Source of the DNA: Candidatus Uhrbacteria bacterium
Lineage (GTDB): Bacteria > Patescibacteriota > Patescibacteriia > 2-12-FULL-60-25
Length of the DNA stretch: 15,782 bases
Direction of reading: 5' to 3'
NCBI GenBank assembly: GCA_016866635.1
Contig: VGLT01000005.1
Coordinates: forward strand, 1 to 15,782
Made by a program: the position numbers and the translations under genes. The notes under the pieces were generated by a model. The model saw nothing but the letters and a program-made list of their open reading frames with translations, was not told where the DNA came from and did not search any database. Shown here piece after piece: positions 7,031 through 13,522 of this stretch. How positions within the stretch are numbered: the first letter of the stretch is position 1; each line of letters opens with the position of its first letter.

Positions 7031-8323
7031 ATGGCTTCGGCCTTATCTTACGACGCCACTTTTGCTCTTTTGCCACGTCATGAATCTGCGGAGGCTTTTT
7101 TGCGATCGCAAGCAGGGAAACTTTCTCATGCGCATTCTGCTTTAAGGCTTCAGCGTCAAAGTCATGCGCAAGGTTGGTTTGATTTACCCTTTGATCACGA
7201 GATGATAAAGCGTGTTCGATCACTTGTGCATGCGACAAAGGCGTTTGAGACGCTATTGGTTCTTGGGATCGGTGGATCTGATTTGGGTGCACGAGCGATT
7301 CTTCAGGCGTTACCATTCAAACGACAGGTTCTGTTTGCTGGATCAAATACCGATCCGGACGAACTCGCCTCGATCCTATCTTCGATGGATCTCAAAAAAA
7401 CGCTGGTCAACATTGTTTCCAAATCCGGTGACACGATCGAGCCCATGTCTGCTTTTCTCGTGATTCGAGAGCGGTTGAAAAAATTAGTCGGAAAAGATTT
7501 TACGCGTCACATCGTGGCAACGACAGACCTAGAACGGGGGACATTGATCGAGTGGGCACGTCGTGAGGGATATCACCGTTTGATTATTCCGTCGAATGTC
7601 GGGGGCCGTTTTTCTGTTTTGTCAGACGTCGGCTTGTTTCCAGCAGCTTGGGCAGGAATAGATATTGAAGCATTGGTCGATGGAGCCGCAGGGCAAATGA
7701 AATCATTTGAAAAAGATCATCCCGCTCACCAGCTTCCCGCTATCTACGCTGCGATTCACGCTGACGCCTATCTCAAGCATGGGCGATCGCTTTTTGTTTT
7801 CATGCCGTATCATTCCGCGCTCTTCACCTTTGCTTTGTGGTATCGCCAGTTGATTGCTGAGAGCCTGGGGAAGGCCAAAAATCGTTCTGGATTGGCTGTA
7901 TCCATGGGGCCAACTCCCATTGCGGGGATTGGTGCGGCCGATCAACACTCCCAAATTCAGCTCTATATCGAAGGACCCGCAGACAAGCTGTTTACGTTTT
8001 TGGAAATTGAAAAGTTCAATGCACACATTAAACTTCCAGCCGCCCCTTATTTTGCTTCCGCCTTTGATGGAATCGGTGGGCGATCCATGCAAGATTTGAT
8101 CCATGCAGAAAGAAGAGCGACAGCAGAAGCGCTTGCGTCTCGCCATCGACCAAGTGGAACGCTATTCCTGTCGAAACTCGATGCGCGAGGTTTGGGTGAA
8201 CTCTTCCAATTTTTTATGCTCGCCACCGCTTATCTAGGAGAATTATTCGACGTGAACGCCTATGATCAACCCGGAGTCCAAGAAGGAAAGAGGCGGTTTG
8301 CAGAGTGGATACGCGGGGAGTAA
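7031..8323 (+). CDS. pgi: Glucose-6-phosphate isomerase
   Basis: 430 aa, like the shorter bacterial Pgi proteins. It interconverts glucose-6-phosphate and fructose-6-phosphate in the cytoplasm. Seen: LGIGGSDLGARAI (78-90), SKSGDT (130-135, sugar-phosphate-binding SIS loop), the first Pgi signature GGRFSVLSDVGLFP (191-204), IAES (275-278, catalytic-region Glu277), DQHSQ (304-308, catalytic-region His306), and the second signature YLGELFDVNAYDQPGV (401-416) leading to EGK with K420 at the usual catalytic lysine position. The ATG at 7031 is chosen because the family fold begins there; an in-frame extension back to 6890 would overlap the opposite-strand gene and contains nothing Pgi-like. The stop lies in a heptamer repeat array. 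Confidence 0.95.
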   Translation: MASALSYDATFALLPRHESAEAFLRSQAGKLSHAHSALRLQRQSHAQGWFDLPFDHEMIKRVRSLVHATKAFETLLVLGIGGSDLGARAILQALPFKRQVLFAGSNTDPDELASILSSMDLKKTLVNIVSKSGDTIEPMSAFLVIRERLKKLVGKDFTRHIVATTDLERGTLIEWARREGYHRLIIPSNVGGRFSVLSDVGLFPAAWAGIDIEALVDGAAGQMKSFEKDHPAHQLPAIYAAIHADAYLKHGRSLFVFMPYHSALFTFALWYRQLIAESLGKAKNRSGLAVSMGPTPIAGIGAADQHSQIQLYIEGPADKLFTFLEIEKFNAHIKLPAAPYFASAFDGIGGRSMQDLIHAERRATAEALASRHRPSGTLFLSKLDARGLGELFQFFMLATAYLGELFDVNAYDQPGVQEGKRRFAEWIRGE

Positions 8324-8399
8324 TGAGTAATCGCGTAATAAGTAATGTATGAGAAGACTTTTTTGATCGACATTACACATTACGTATTACTCATTACTC
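8318..8399. repeat. Inverted pair of heptamer tandem arrays between pgi and the YtxH-like gene
   Basis: The left arm (8318-8347) is made of gagtaat-like units and the right arm (8371-8399) is four exact-length heptamers (cattaca, cattacg, tattact, cattact). The ends pair perfectly over 14 bp (gagtaatgagtaat at 8318-8331 with 8386-8399) and the inner parts pair imperfectly. The spacer 8348-8370 contains a T6 run. The left arm includes the pgi stop codon. It may act as an RNA hairpin at the 3' end of pgi. Confidence 0.85.
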
Positions 8400-8423
8400 G
8401 AATGTATGTTATTCTTTAGATCT

Positions 8424-8750
8424 ATGCCGAAACACTCATCTCATCTCAAAGCAGGATTAGTCGTTGGCGCCCTCATGGGAGTGGCCGCTGGATTTTTTCT
8501 GCAGTCTCGTCAAGGCAAACAGCTGACCAAGCAAGCGCAGAAAAAAGCGATGGAATTGCAAAAACAGGTCGTGAAAAAGTTGGGGAACGCGAGCGAGCTG
8601 TCTCAGGAAAAATTTCAGGAGGTGGTTGATCAAGTGTTGGCGTTTTATGCCAAATCAAAAGAAATCAATAAAGTAGAGATGCCTGAGGTCAAGAAGTTTT
8701 TGTTAAGTCACTGGAAGCAGATCAAAAGTCAATTGAAAAACGTTGAATGA
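8424..8750 (+). CDS. YtxH-like small membrane-anchored protein
   Basis: 108 aa from ATG 8424. Seen: a short basic N terminus, one glycine-rich transmembrane helix (about 8-24, LKAGLVVGALMGVAAGFFL), SRQGKQ just after it, then a Lys/Gln-rich amphipathic, probably helical region to the end. This is the YtxH pattern (GxxxGAxxGxLLAPxSGKE), a family of small envelope or stress-related proteins without known activity. An in-frame ATG six codons earlier (8406) is possible, but 8424 starts the family-like part and lies eight bases after a TATTCT -10-like box. Its stop overlaps the rsmE start (ATGA), so the two are translationally coupled. Confidence 0.72.
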   Translation: MPKHSSHLKAGLVVGALMGVAAGFFLQSRQGKQLTKQAQKKAMELQKQVVKKLGNASELSQEKFQEVVDQVLAFYAKSKEINKVEMPEVKKFLLSHWKQIKSQLKNVE

Positions 8751-9412
8751 AAAAACATCGATTCATTCTTCAAGACCCAGAACTCGTGCATCAAATGGCA
8801 CGGGTTTTGAAATTGCAGGAGGGAGAGAACATCGTCTTAGGTGATGGAAAGGGGCATGAGGCAGAGGCGGTGATAGAGGCAATTTCGCCAAAAGAAGTCT
8901 CGGTCACGTTCGATCAGGTCGCGGTCAATCATCGAGAACCAACGCGTTTGGTTACGCTTTATTGTGCGCTTCTCAAGCGTGAAAATTTTGAATGGGTTGT
9001 ACAAAAGGCGACAGAAGTTGGCGTTACGTCGATCGTCCCCATCATCACGCGTCGCACCGTGAAATTACATTTCAAACTCGATCGTCTTCAGATGATTGCA
9101 AAGGAGGCCGCGGAACAATCCGGTCGTGGAATCGTACCCGTGATGTATGAGCCAATAACATTTGAACAAGCGATCGAGCAGGCAAAAGAACACGATCATA
9201 ATTTATTTTTTGATGTAGGTAAAGAGCGGTCTAAAAGCTATAAGCTAACAGCTAAAAGCTTAGGAATTTGGATTGGCCCCGAAGGCGGCTGGGATCCAGA
9301 AGAAGTCGCGCTGGCAAGACAATCCAAATGCGAAATCGTCTCGCTTGGTTCACGCACGCTCCGTGCCGAAACGGCCGCGGTCATCGCGACGTATCTTGCA
9401 ACATCTGTTTAA
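8747..9412 (+). CDS. rsmE: 16S rRNA (uracil-1498-N3)-methyltransferase
   Basis: 221 aa, slightly shorter than the usual roughly 240. RsmE methylates N3 of U1498 in helix 44 of 16S rRNA with S-adenosylmethionine; it is a SPOUT enzyme with a trefoil knot. Seen: an N-terminal PUA-like start (HRFILQD, then RVLKLQEGENIVLGDGKG at 19-36), ENFEWVVQKATEVGV (79-93), the EAAEQSGRG stretch (120-128), and the knot motifs IGPEGGW (176-182) and LGSRTLRAETAA (200-211) that bind the cofactor. The start is fixed by the ATGA overlap with the YtxH-like gene. A 7-bp tandem array (9234-9261) encodes a Ser/Lys/Tyr loop just before the knot. Its last 32 bases overlap the convergent nudix gene. Confidence 0.93.
   Translation: MKKHRFILQDPELVHQMARVLKLQEGENIVLGDGKGHEAEAVIEAISPKEVSVTFDQVAVNHREPTRLVTLYCALLKRENFEWVVQKATEVGVTSIVPIITRRTVKLHFKLDRLQMIAKEAAEQSGRGIVPVMYEPITFEQAIEQAKEHDHNLFFDVGKERSKSYKLTAKSLGIWIGPEGGWDPEEVALARQSKCEIVSLGSRTLRAETAAVIATYLATSV
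9234..9261 (+). repeat. Heptamer tandem array inside rsmE (4 units)
   Basis: Four 7-base units (aaagcta, taagcta, acagcta, aaagctt) run head to tail within the coding sequence, encoding roughly KSYKLTAKS between the FDVG strand and GIWIGPEGG. The reading frame is kept. This matches in style the heptamer arrays at 8318-8399. Confidence 0.8.
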
Positions 9413-9821
9413 AGGTATTCAAATCTCGTTTTGTAGAATCCGTAAGATCGAGCGTCTCGACTCGATCGAGGGGAATCCAATCAAAATCTTCACCCTCACG
9501 TAAAATCATTTCTGATTTTTGTAATGCATTTTCAACAAAGAATACGTGGCGATCTATATTGTATTTTGGATTGAGATAACTACACAAATGTCGGAGTTCT
9601 TGTTCTCTAAGTGAAACGGATAATTCTTCTTGTATTTCTCTCATAAAACACTGTTCCGCAGATTCGTTCTCTTCAGATTTTCCTCCAAAAAACCCCCATT
9701 TATTTGGATTGAATGTCGTATTTCCATCCCGTTTATGAAGTAAAACACAGCCAGTTTTTGCATTATAGAAAAACCCACCCGCATAGAATGGCCGACCAAT
9801 AACAATAGGAGAACTGTTCAT
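9381..9821 (-). CDS. NUDIX hydrolase
   Basis: 146 aa, typical for a single-domain NUDIX protein, which hydrolyses nucleoside diphosphates linked to another moiety (for example oxidised dNTPs). The NUDIX box runs from G47 to V69: G, five residues, E53, seven residues, R61-E62, then E65-E66. All metal-binding glutamates are present, while the usual Gly near the end is Ser68. Upstream features VLLHKRDG and NPNKWGFFGG fit an NTP pyrophosphohydrolase of the MutT type, but the substrate cannot be read from sequence. The 3' end overlaps the convergent rsmE by 32 bases. A TATTAT box six bases before the ATG suggests its own promoter, separate from clpB, whose terminator lies between them. Confidence 0.9.
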   Translation of the reverse strand: MNSSPIVIGRPFYAGGFFYNAKTGCVLLHKRDGNTTFNPNKWGFFGGKSEENESAEQCFMREIQEELSVSLREQELRHLCSYLNPKYNIDRHVFFVENALQKSEMILREGEDFDWIPLDRVETLDLTDSTKRDLNTFKQMLQDTSR

Positions 9822-9827
9822 ATTCAG

Positions 9828-9833
9828 ATAATA
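9828..9833 (-). promoter_or_regulatory. Putative -10 box of the nudix gene
   Basis: TATTAT on the minus strand ends six bases before ATG 9821. A T-rich stretch from the clpB terminator occupies the -35 region and no good -35 is seen. If real, the transcript would be leaderless. Confidence 0.4.
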
Positions 9834-9845
9834 GCGTTTCTCTCA

Positions 9846-9882
9846 CTAAAAGAAAACCGCCTCGATGGTCTATCGGGGCGGT
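9846..9882 (-). terminator. Rho-independent terminator of clpB
   Basis: On the minus strand an 11-bp stem (one G-T wobble) with a five-base loop (9856-9882) is followed by TTTCTTTTAG. It starts eight bases after the clpB stop and separates clpB from the nudix gene. Confidence 0.92.
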
Positions 9883-9889
9883 GCATCTT

Positions 9890-12547
9890 TTATATCGTGA
9901 CGGATTGTTTTATTTTTAGGACAATTTTTTCTTTACTCGCATCAATCGTCACTTCATCACCTTCTTTAATTTTTCCCTCCACAATTTCGAGCGCCAGCTC
10001 ATCCAAAATCAAATCCTGGATCGCACGCTTGAGCGGACGGGCGCCATAGGCCGGATCATAGCCCTTTTCTGCCACGAGTTTTTTGGCTTTGTCGGTGAAG
10101 GTGAGAGTAATTTTTTTCTCCGCCAAGCGCTTTGCGACTTGAACCAATTGTAATTCCACAATCTGTGCCAACTGCTCTTTCCCCAATGTTTTGAACATCA
10201 CAATCTCGTCCACTCGATTCAAAAATTCTGGGCGGAAATGTTCGCGCAATAATTCCATGAGCTTGGTGCGAATTTTTTCTTCCTCTTCTTTTTCGCCCGC
10301 AGTTTTTTCTTCTTGGAATCCAATTTCTCCACTCCGCTTGCTCCAATCCAAAATCATATCTGAACCAATGTTTGAGGTCATGATGATAATCGTATTTTTG
10401 AAATTCACGACACGACCCTTCCCATCGGTCAATCGACCATCATCCAATACCTGTAACAACGTGTTGAACACATCGTGATGTGCTTTTTCTACCTCATCCA
10501 AAAGCACTACAGAGTACGGACGCCGGCGAATTTTTTCCGTGAGCTGGCCGCCCTCTTCATATCCAACATACCCAGGTGGCGAACCAATCATCCGTGCAAT
10601 CGTGTGCTTCTCCATATATTCCGACATGTCCACACGAATCATGGCATCTTCATCATCAAACAATGTTGCGGCCAGGGCGCGGGCCAATTCCGTTTTTCCC
10701 ACACCCGTTGGACCCAAGAAGAGGAAAGAGCCAATCGGGCGTTTTTCCTCGCCAATCCCCGCACGTGAACGTCGCAAGGCATTCGCCACGGCGTGCACCG
10801 CTTCCTGTTGATCCACCACGCGTTTGTGCAACACATCCTCGAGCTTCGCGAGTTTGGCCGCTTCAGATTCCAACATGCGTTCAACGGGAATCCCTGTCCA
10901 CCGCGCGACCACTTGAGCGATATCTTCTTCCGTCACCGCATCTTTCAAGAGCCCTCGCTGTCCTTGTAATGCATGCAGTTTTCCTTCCAATTCTTTGCGA
11001 TGCTTTTCCAAGAGTGGCAAACGACCATAGCGAATCTCCGAAGTTTTTTCCAAATCTCCTCGGCGCTCGGCGATATCTGCTTCGCTTTTCAACTGCTCTA
11101 CTTCTTTTTTCGTTGTCTGAATAGAAGTGATCACTTCTTTTTCCGCTTTCCATGACAATTCCAATTCATCCGCTTTTTCACGCACTTCTGCAAACCGTTT
11201 GTCGACTTCTTTGAGACGCTCTTTTGCATCTGGATCTTCTTCTTTGGATAGCGCGCGTTTTTCAATTTCCAATTTTGTGAGTTCACGTTTCAATTTATCC
11301 AATTCTTCCGGGAGGGAATCGATCTGCATGCGGAGTGCCGCCGCCGCTTCATCAATCAAATCCACGGCTTTATCTGGGAGAAAGCGGTCGGTGATATAGC
11401 GCGTAGAGAGGTGAACAGCAGAGACGATTGCGCTGTCGGTGATACGCACCCCATTGTGCAATTCATACTTATCTTTGATTCCACGCAAAATCGCGATGGC
11501 ATCATCCTCGCCAGGCTCATCCACATAGACGGGTTGGAAGCGCCGCGCTAACGCCGCGTCTTTTTCAATATATTTTTGATATTCCTGCAACGTCGTCGCG
11601 CCAATAGAATGGAGTTGCCCGCGCGCCAGTGCCGGTTTCAATAAATTTGACGCATCCAGCGATCCACCTTCCCCAGACGCGCCAGCTCCAACCACCGTAT
11701 GCAACTCATCGATAAACAAAATGATTTTTCCTGCAGATTTTTCCACTTCGCGCATCACCGCTTTCATGCGCTCTTCAAATTCTCCTCGGAATTTTGTCCC
11801 AGCGACAAGAGAGCCGATATCAAGCGCCATCACCTCCTTATCTTTGAGTGATTCTGGAACATCTCCCGTTGCAATGCGCTGAGCCAACCCTTCGACGATC
11901 GCGGTTTTTCCTGTTCCGGCCTCACCAATCAAGACAGGATTATTTTTGGTACGACGCAGTAAAATTTGCATGACACGACGAATCTCATCATCACGGCCGA
12001 TGACCGGATCTAGCAATTCTTGGCGCGCCATGGCCGTAAGATTTTTGGCGTATTTTTCCAACGCTTGATACATCTTTTCTGGTTCAGGGCTATCGATCAC
12101 AACATTTCCGCGTACCTCTTTTAGTGCTCGCAAAATAGTTTCGGTTGTGACGCCATGTCGTGCCAACATCGTCGCGATATCGTCTTGCGCATCCGCCATC
12201 GCGAGCAGCACATGTTCTGTGGAAATAAATTCATCTTTAAAATGTTTTGCCGCGCGCTCAGCCTGTTGCACGGTCTTGGCTAATTCAGGGGAGAGAAAGA
12301 GTTGTGCAAGATTTCCCGACACGGCCATTTTAGGTAAACGATTCAATCCTTCCTCGGCTTCGATTTTAAGTGTATGCAAATCAACCGAACATTTTTTTAA
12401 AATGGCTGGAACCACGCCCCCGTCTTGTTCGAGGAGAGCAAAGAAGAGGTGGATGGGTTCAAGCGTTTGTTGACCATTTTCTAACGCCAACTGGTGAGCC
12501 AGTTGGAATGCTTCTTGGGTTTTGGTGGTGAAGTTGTGAGGCATCAT
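9890..12547 (-). CDS. clpB: ClpB ATP-dependent protein disaggregase
   Basis: 885 aa, in the usual 850-900 range for ClpB. This hexameric AAA+ machine extracts and refolds aggregated proteins with DnaK after heat stress. Seen in order: double Clp N domain (about 3-145), first AAA+ module with GEAGTGKT (208-215), Walker B ILFIDE (276-281) and Arg pair R335-R336; a charged coiled-coil middle domain (about 405-535) that marks ClpB rather than ClpA or ClpX; second AAA+ module with GPTGVGKT (612-619), VVLLDE (680-685), FRPEFLNRVDE (771-781) and the C-terminal small domain with GYDPAYGARPLKRAI (829-843). Two ATGs start the frame (12547 and 12544) and either may be used. There is no Shine-Dalgarno. 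A CIRCE operator overlaps the predicted transcript start, so HrcA repression is likely. Confidence 0.97.
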   Translation of the reverse strand: MMPHNFTTKTQEAFQLAHQLALENGQQTLEPIHLFFALLEQDGGVVPAILKKCSVDLHTLKIEAEEGLNRLPKMAVSGNLAQLFLSPELAKTVQQAERAAKHFKDEFISTEHVLLAMADAQDDIATMLARHGVTTETILRALKEVRGNVVIDSPEPEKMYQALEKYAKNLTAMARQELLDPVIGRDDEIRRVMQILLRRTKNNPVLIGEAGTGKTAIVEGLAQRIATGDVPESLKDKEVMALDIGSLVAGTKFRGEFEERMKAVMREVEKSAGKIILFIDELHTVVGAGASGEGGSLDASNLLKPALARGQLHSIGATTLQEYQKYIEKDAALARRFQPVYVDEPGEDDAIAILRGIKDKYELHNGVRITDSAIVSAVHLSTRYITDRFLPDKAVDLIDEAAAALRMQIDSLPEELDKLKRELTKLEIEKRALSKEEDPDAKERLKEVDKRFAEVREKADELELSWKAEKEVITSIQTTKKEVEQLKSEADIAERRGDLEKTSEIRYGRLPLLEKHRKELEGKLHALQGQRGLLKDAVTEEDIAQVVARWTGIPVERMLESEAAKLAKLEDVLHKRVVDQQEAVHAVANALRRSRAGIGEEKRPIGSFLFLGPTGVGKTELARALAATLFDDEDAMIRVDMSEYMEKHTIARMIGSPPGYVGYEEGGQLTEKIRRRPYSVVLLDEVEKAHHDVFNTLLQVLDDGRLTDGKGRVVNFKNTIIIMTSNIGSDMILDWSKRSGEIGFQEEKTAGEKEEEEKIRTKLMELLREHFRPEFLNRVDEIVMFKTLGKEQLAQIVELQLVQVAKRLAEKKITLTFTDKAKKLVAEKGYDPAYGARPLKRAIQDLILDELALEIVEGKIKEGDEVTIDASKEKIVLKIKQSVTI

Positions 12548-12559
12548 AGAAAAAGAGAA

Positions 12560-12586
12560 TTAGCACTCGTGCTATGAGACTGCTAA
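12560..12586 (-). promoter_or_regulatory. CIRCE element (HrcA operator) upstream of clpB
   Basis: Read on the + strand the site is TTAGCACTC, nine bases, GACTGCTAA. The consensus CIRCE is TTAGCACTC-N9-GAGTGCTAA, so only one of 18 arm bases differs. It lies 13-39 bases before the clpB ATG and covers the predicted transcription start, the standard position for HrcA repression. Confidence 0.93.
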
Positions 12587-12589
12587 AGT

Positions 12590-12618
12590 AGGATAAGACA
12601 AATATTATTCCTCGTCAA
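12590..12618 (-). promoter_or_regulatory. clpB promoter (sigma-70 type)
   Basis: TTGACG (12613-12618, minus strand, five of six consensus) and TATCCT (12590-12595) are 17 bases apart. The start point would fall near 12583, inside the CIRCE element, giving a leader of about 36 bases. The -35 overlaps the end of a 28-bp hairpin repeat unit. Confidence 0.65.
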
Positions 12619-12642
12619 CCCCGCTGCTCGCGAGCGGCGGGG
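12615..12642. repeat. 28-bp hairpin repeat, unit 1
   Basis: The unit begins tcaacc and ends gggg, enclosing an 8-bp stem (cgctgctc with gagcggcg, one T-G wobble) around a 2-base loop. It is immediately followed by a second unit of equal length. Confidence 0.85.
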
Positions 12643-12670
12643 TCAACCACGTCGTTCACGAACGACGGGG
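12643..12670. repeat. 28-bp hairpin repeat, unit 2
   Basis: Same frame as unit 1 (tcaacc ... gggg) with an 8-bp stem cgtcgttc with gaacgacg. Three stem pairs differ from unit 1 with pairing kept, and the next six bases (tcaacg) begin a third partial unit. It lies between the lipoprotein stop and clpB promoter. Confidence 0.85.
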
Positions 12671-12688
12671 TCAACGTACCTTTAACGC

Positions 12689-13465
12689 TCACAGCTTTGG
12701 GGGTGAAATCGTTATCCACTGATTGAAATCACGATAGCGAATTTCGACTGTTCCGCCTGCGGCTGGACTGGAAATGCTTACCGGAAGATCGTTTTTGACA
12801 CACACCTTGAGAGGGAGTTTGTTGCCTTCCGGAGTGTATTGAGTAAAAGAATATAAACGACAACCCGACGGATCATCTTTAGTTGGTGAGAAGCGGGCGG
12901 TTTCAGAAATGGTAATTCCTGCTTGATCGGTTCCAGACAGGGTTGATTGGAATAACTGTTTTACCTGTGCTCCTTCCGTCGTATTTCCAATGTTGGTCCA
13001 GGTAGAGGTATTTGATCGGAACAGTACATCTGCTCCGACGATATATACTTCTGCTTGTAATGAACCGCCTATGGAGAGCAATCCATGTAGACCGACGGAG
13101 CGCACGAATTCAATCGTACCTGATGCCACATTATCATCGCTTGGAATCGTAAGATCGGCACGGAAAGAAGAGGCGCTATTCAAATTAGCCATGACTTTAC
13201 GCAAATAGATGATCTGTTGATCCGAGTAGTCGTCGTGGGCGGGGGGCGTTTGCGGGGACGGCGTTGTCACGTTGGGTTTTTTTGGTTCTGGTGTTGCACT
13301 AGATGGCGGGGTGGCTTTTGGTAAAGGAACAGGAGTCCCTACGGGCTGGAGATGTATGATTGGTTCAGGAACAACGCCTACAGGCGCAGATTTTTTACAC
13401 CCAAAACCAAAGAGCACAAGAGCACAAGAGCATGAAAGCATGAAAGCAAGATGGCGACGTGACAT
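12689..13465 (-). CDS. Predicted lipoprotein with Pro-rich linker and LolA/LppX-like domain
   Basis: 258 aa from ATG 13465. An N-terminal signal (SRRH, then a hydrophobic stretch to C23 followed by KKS) looks like a lipoprotein signal peptide, though the lipobox GFGC is not canonical (Gly rather than Leu at -3). Residues about 27-78 are Pro/Thr/Ser-rich. The rest (about 80-258) alternates beta-strand-like segments (FRADLTIPSDDN, GTIEFVRS, DVLFRSNTSTWTNIG, KVCVKNDLPVSI, VEIRYRDFNQWITI) in a pattern like LolA/LppX-type lipid-binding lipoproteins. That fold is an inference. Function unknown. A longer in-frame start at 13660 is rejected because the signal peptide begins at 13465 and the extension runs into rsmI. 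The signal-peptide DNA consists of 8-bp tandem repeats. Confidence 0.8.
   Translation of the reverse strand: MSRRHLAFMLSCSCALVLFGFGCKKSAPVGVVPEPIIHLQPVGTPVPLPKATPPSSATPEPKKPNVTTPSPQTPPAHDDYSDQQIIYLRKVMANLNSASSFRADLTIPSDDNVASGTIEFVRSVGLHGLLSIGGSLQAEVYIVGADVLFRSNTSTWTNIGNTTEGAQVKQLFQSTLSGTDQAGITISETARFSPTKDDPSGCRLYSFTQYTPEGNKLPLKVCVKNDLPVSISSPAAGGTVEIRYRDFNQWITISPPKL
13413..13452 (-). repeat. Octamer tandem array in the lipoprotein signal-peptide region (5 units)
   Basis: On the + strand: agcacaag twice, agcatgaa twice, then agcaagat, forty bases in all. Because 8 is not a multiple of 3, gain or loss of a unit would shift the lipoprotein frame a few codons after the start. Confidence 0.8.
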
Positions 13466-13474
13466 ATGGCAACC

Positions 13475-13480
13475 ATTATA
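13475..13480 (-). promoter_or_regulatory. Putative -10 box of the lipoprotein gene
   Basis: A perfect TATAAT (preceded by TG at the adjacent position, minus strand) ends nine bases before ATG 13465. A weak TTCTTA lies 16 bases upstream. The predicted leader is zero to three bases. Confidence 0.5.
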
Positions 13481-13506
13481 CAGGGCTCGTCTAAGATAAG
13501 AAATCC

Positions 13507-13515
13507 TGATATAAC
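13507..13515 (+). promoter_or_regulatory. Putative extended -10 promoter of rsmI-metG
   Basis: TG-A-TATAAC matches an extended -10 and ends seven bases before ATG 13523, predicting a leaderless rsmI transcript. The AAGGG next to the ATG is only two bases away, too close for a normal Shine-Dalgarno. Divergent from the lipoprotein promoter. Confidence 0.5.
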
Positions 13516-13522
13516 AAGGGCT

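Noticed and set aside
10576..11124. Long + strand open frame inside clpB
   Set aside because: It is antisense to the well-conserved second AAA+ module and middle domain of ClpB; no family features and no start signals.
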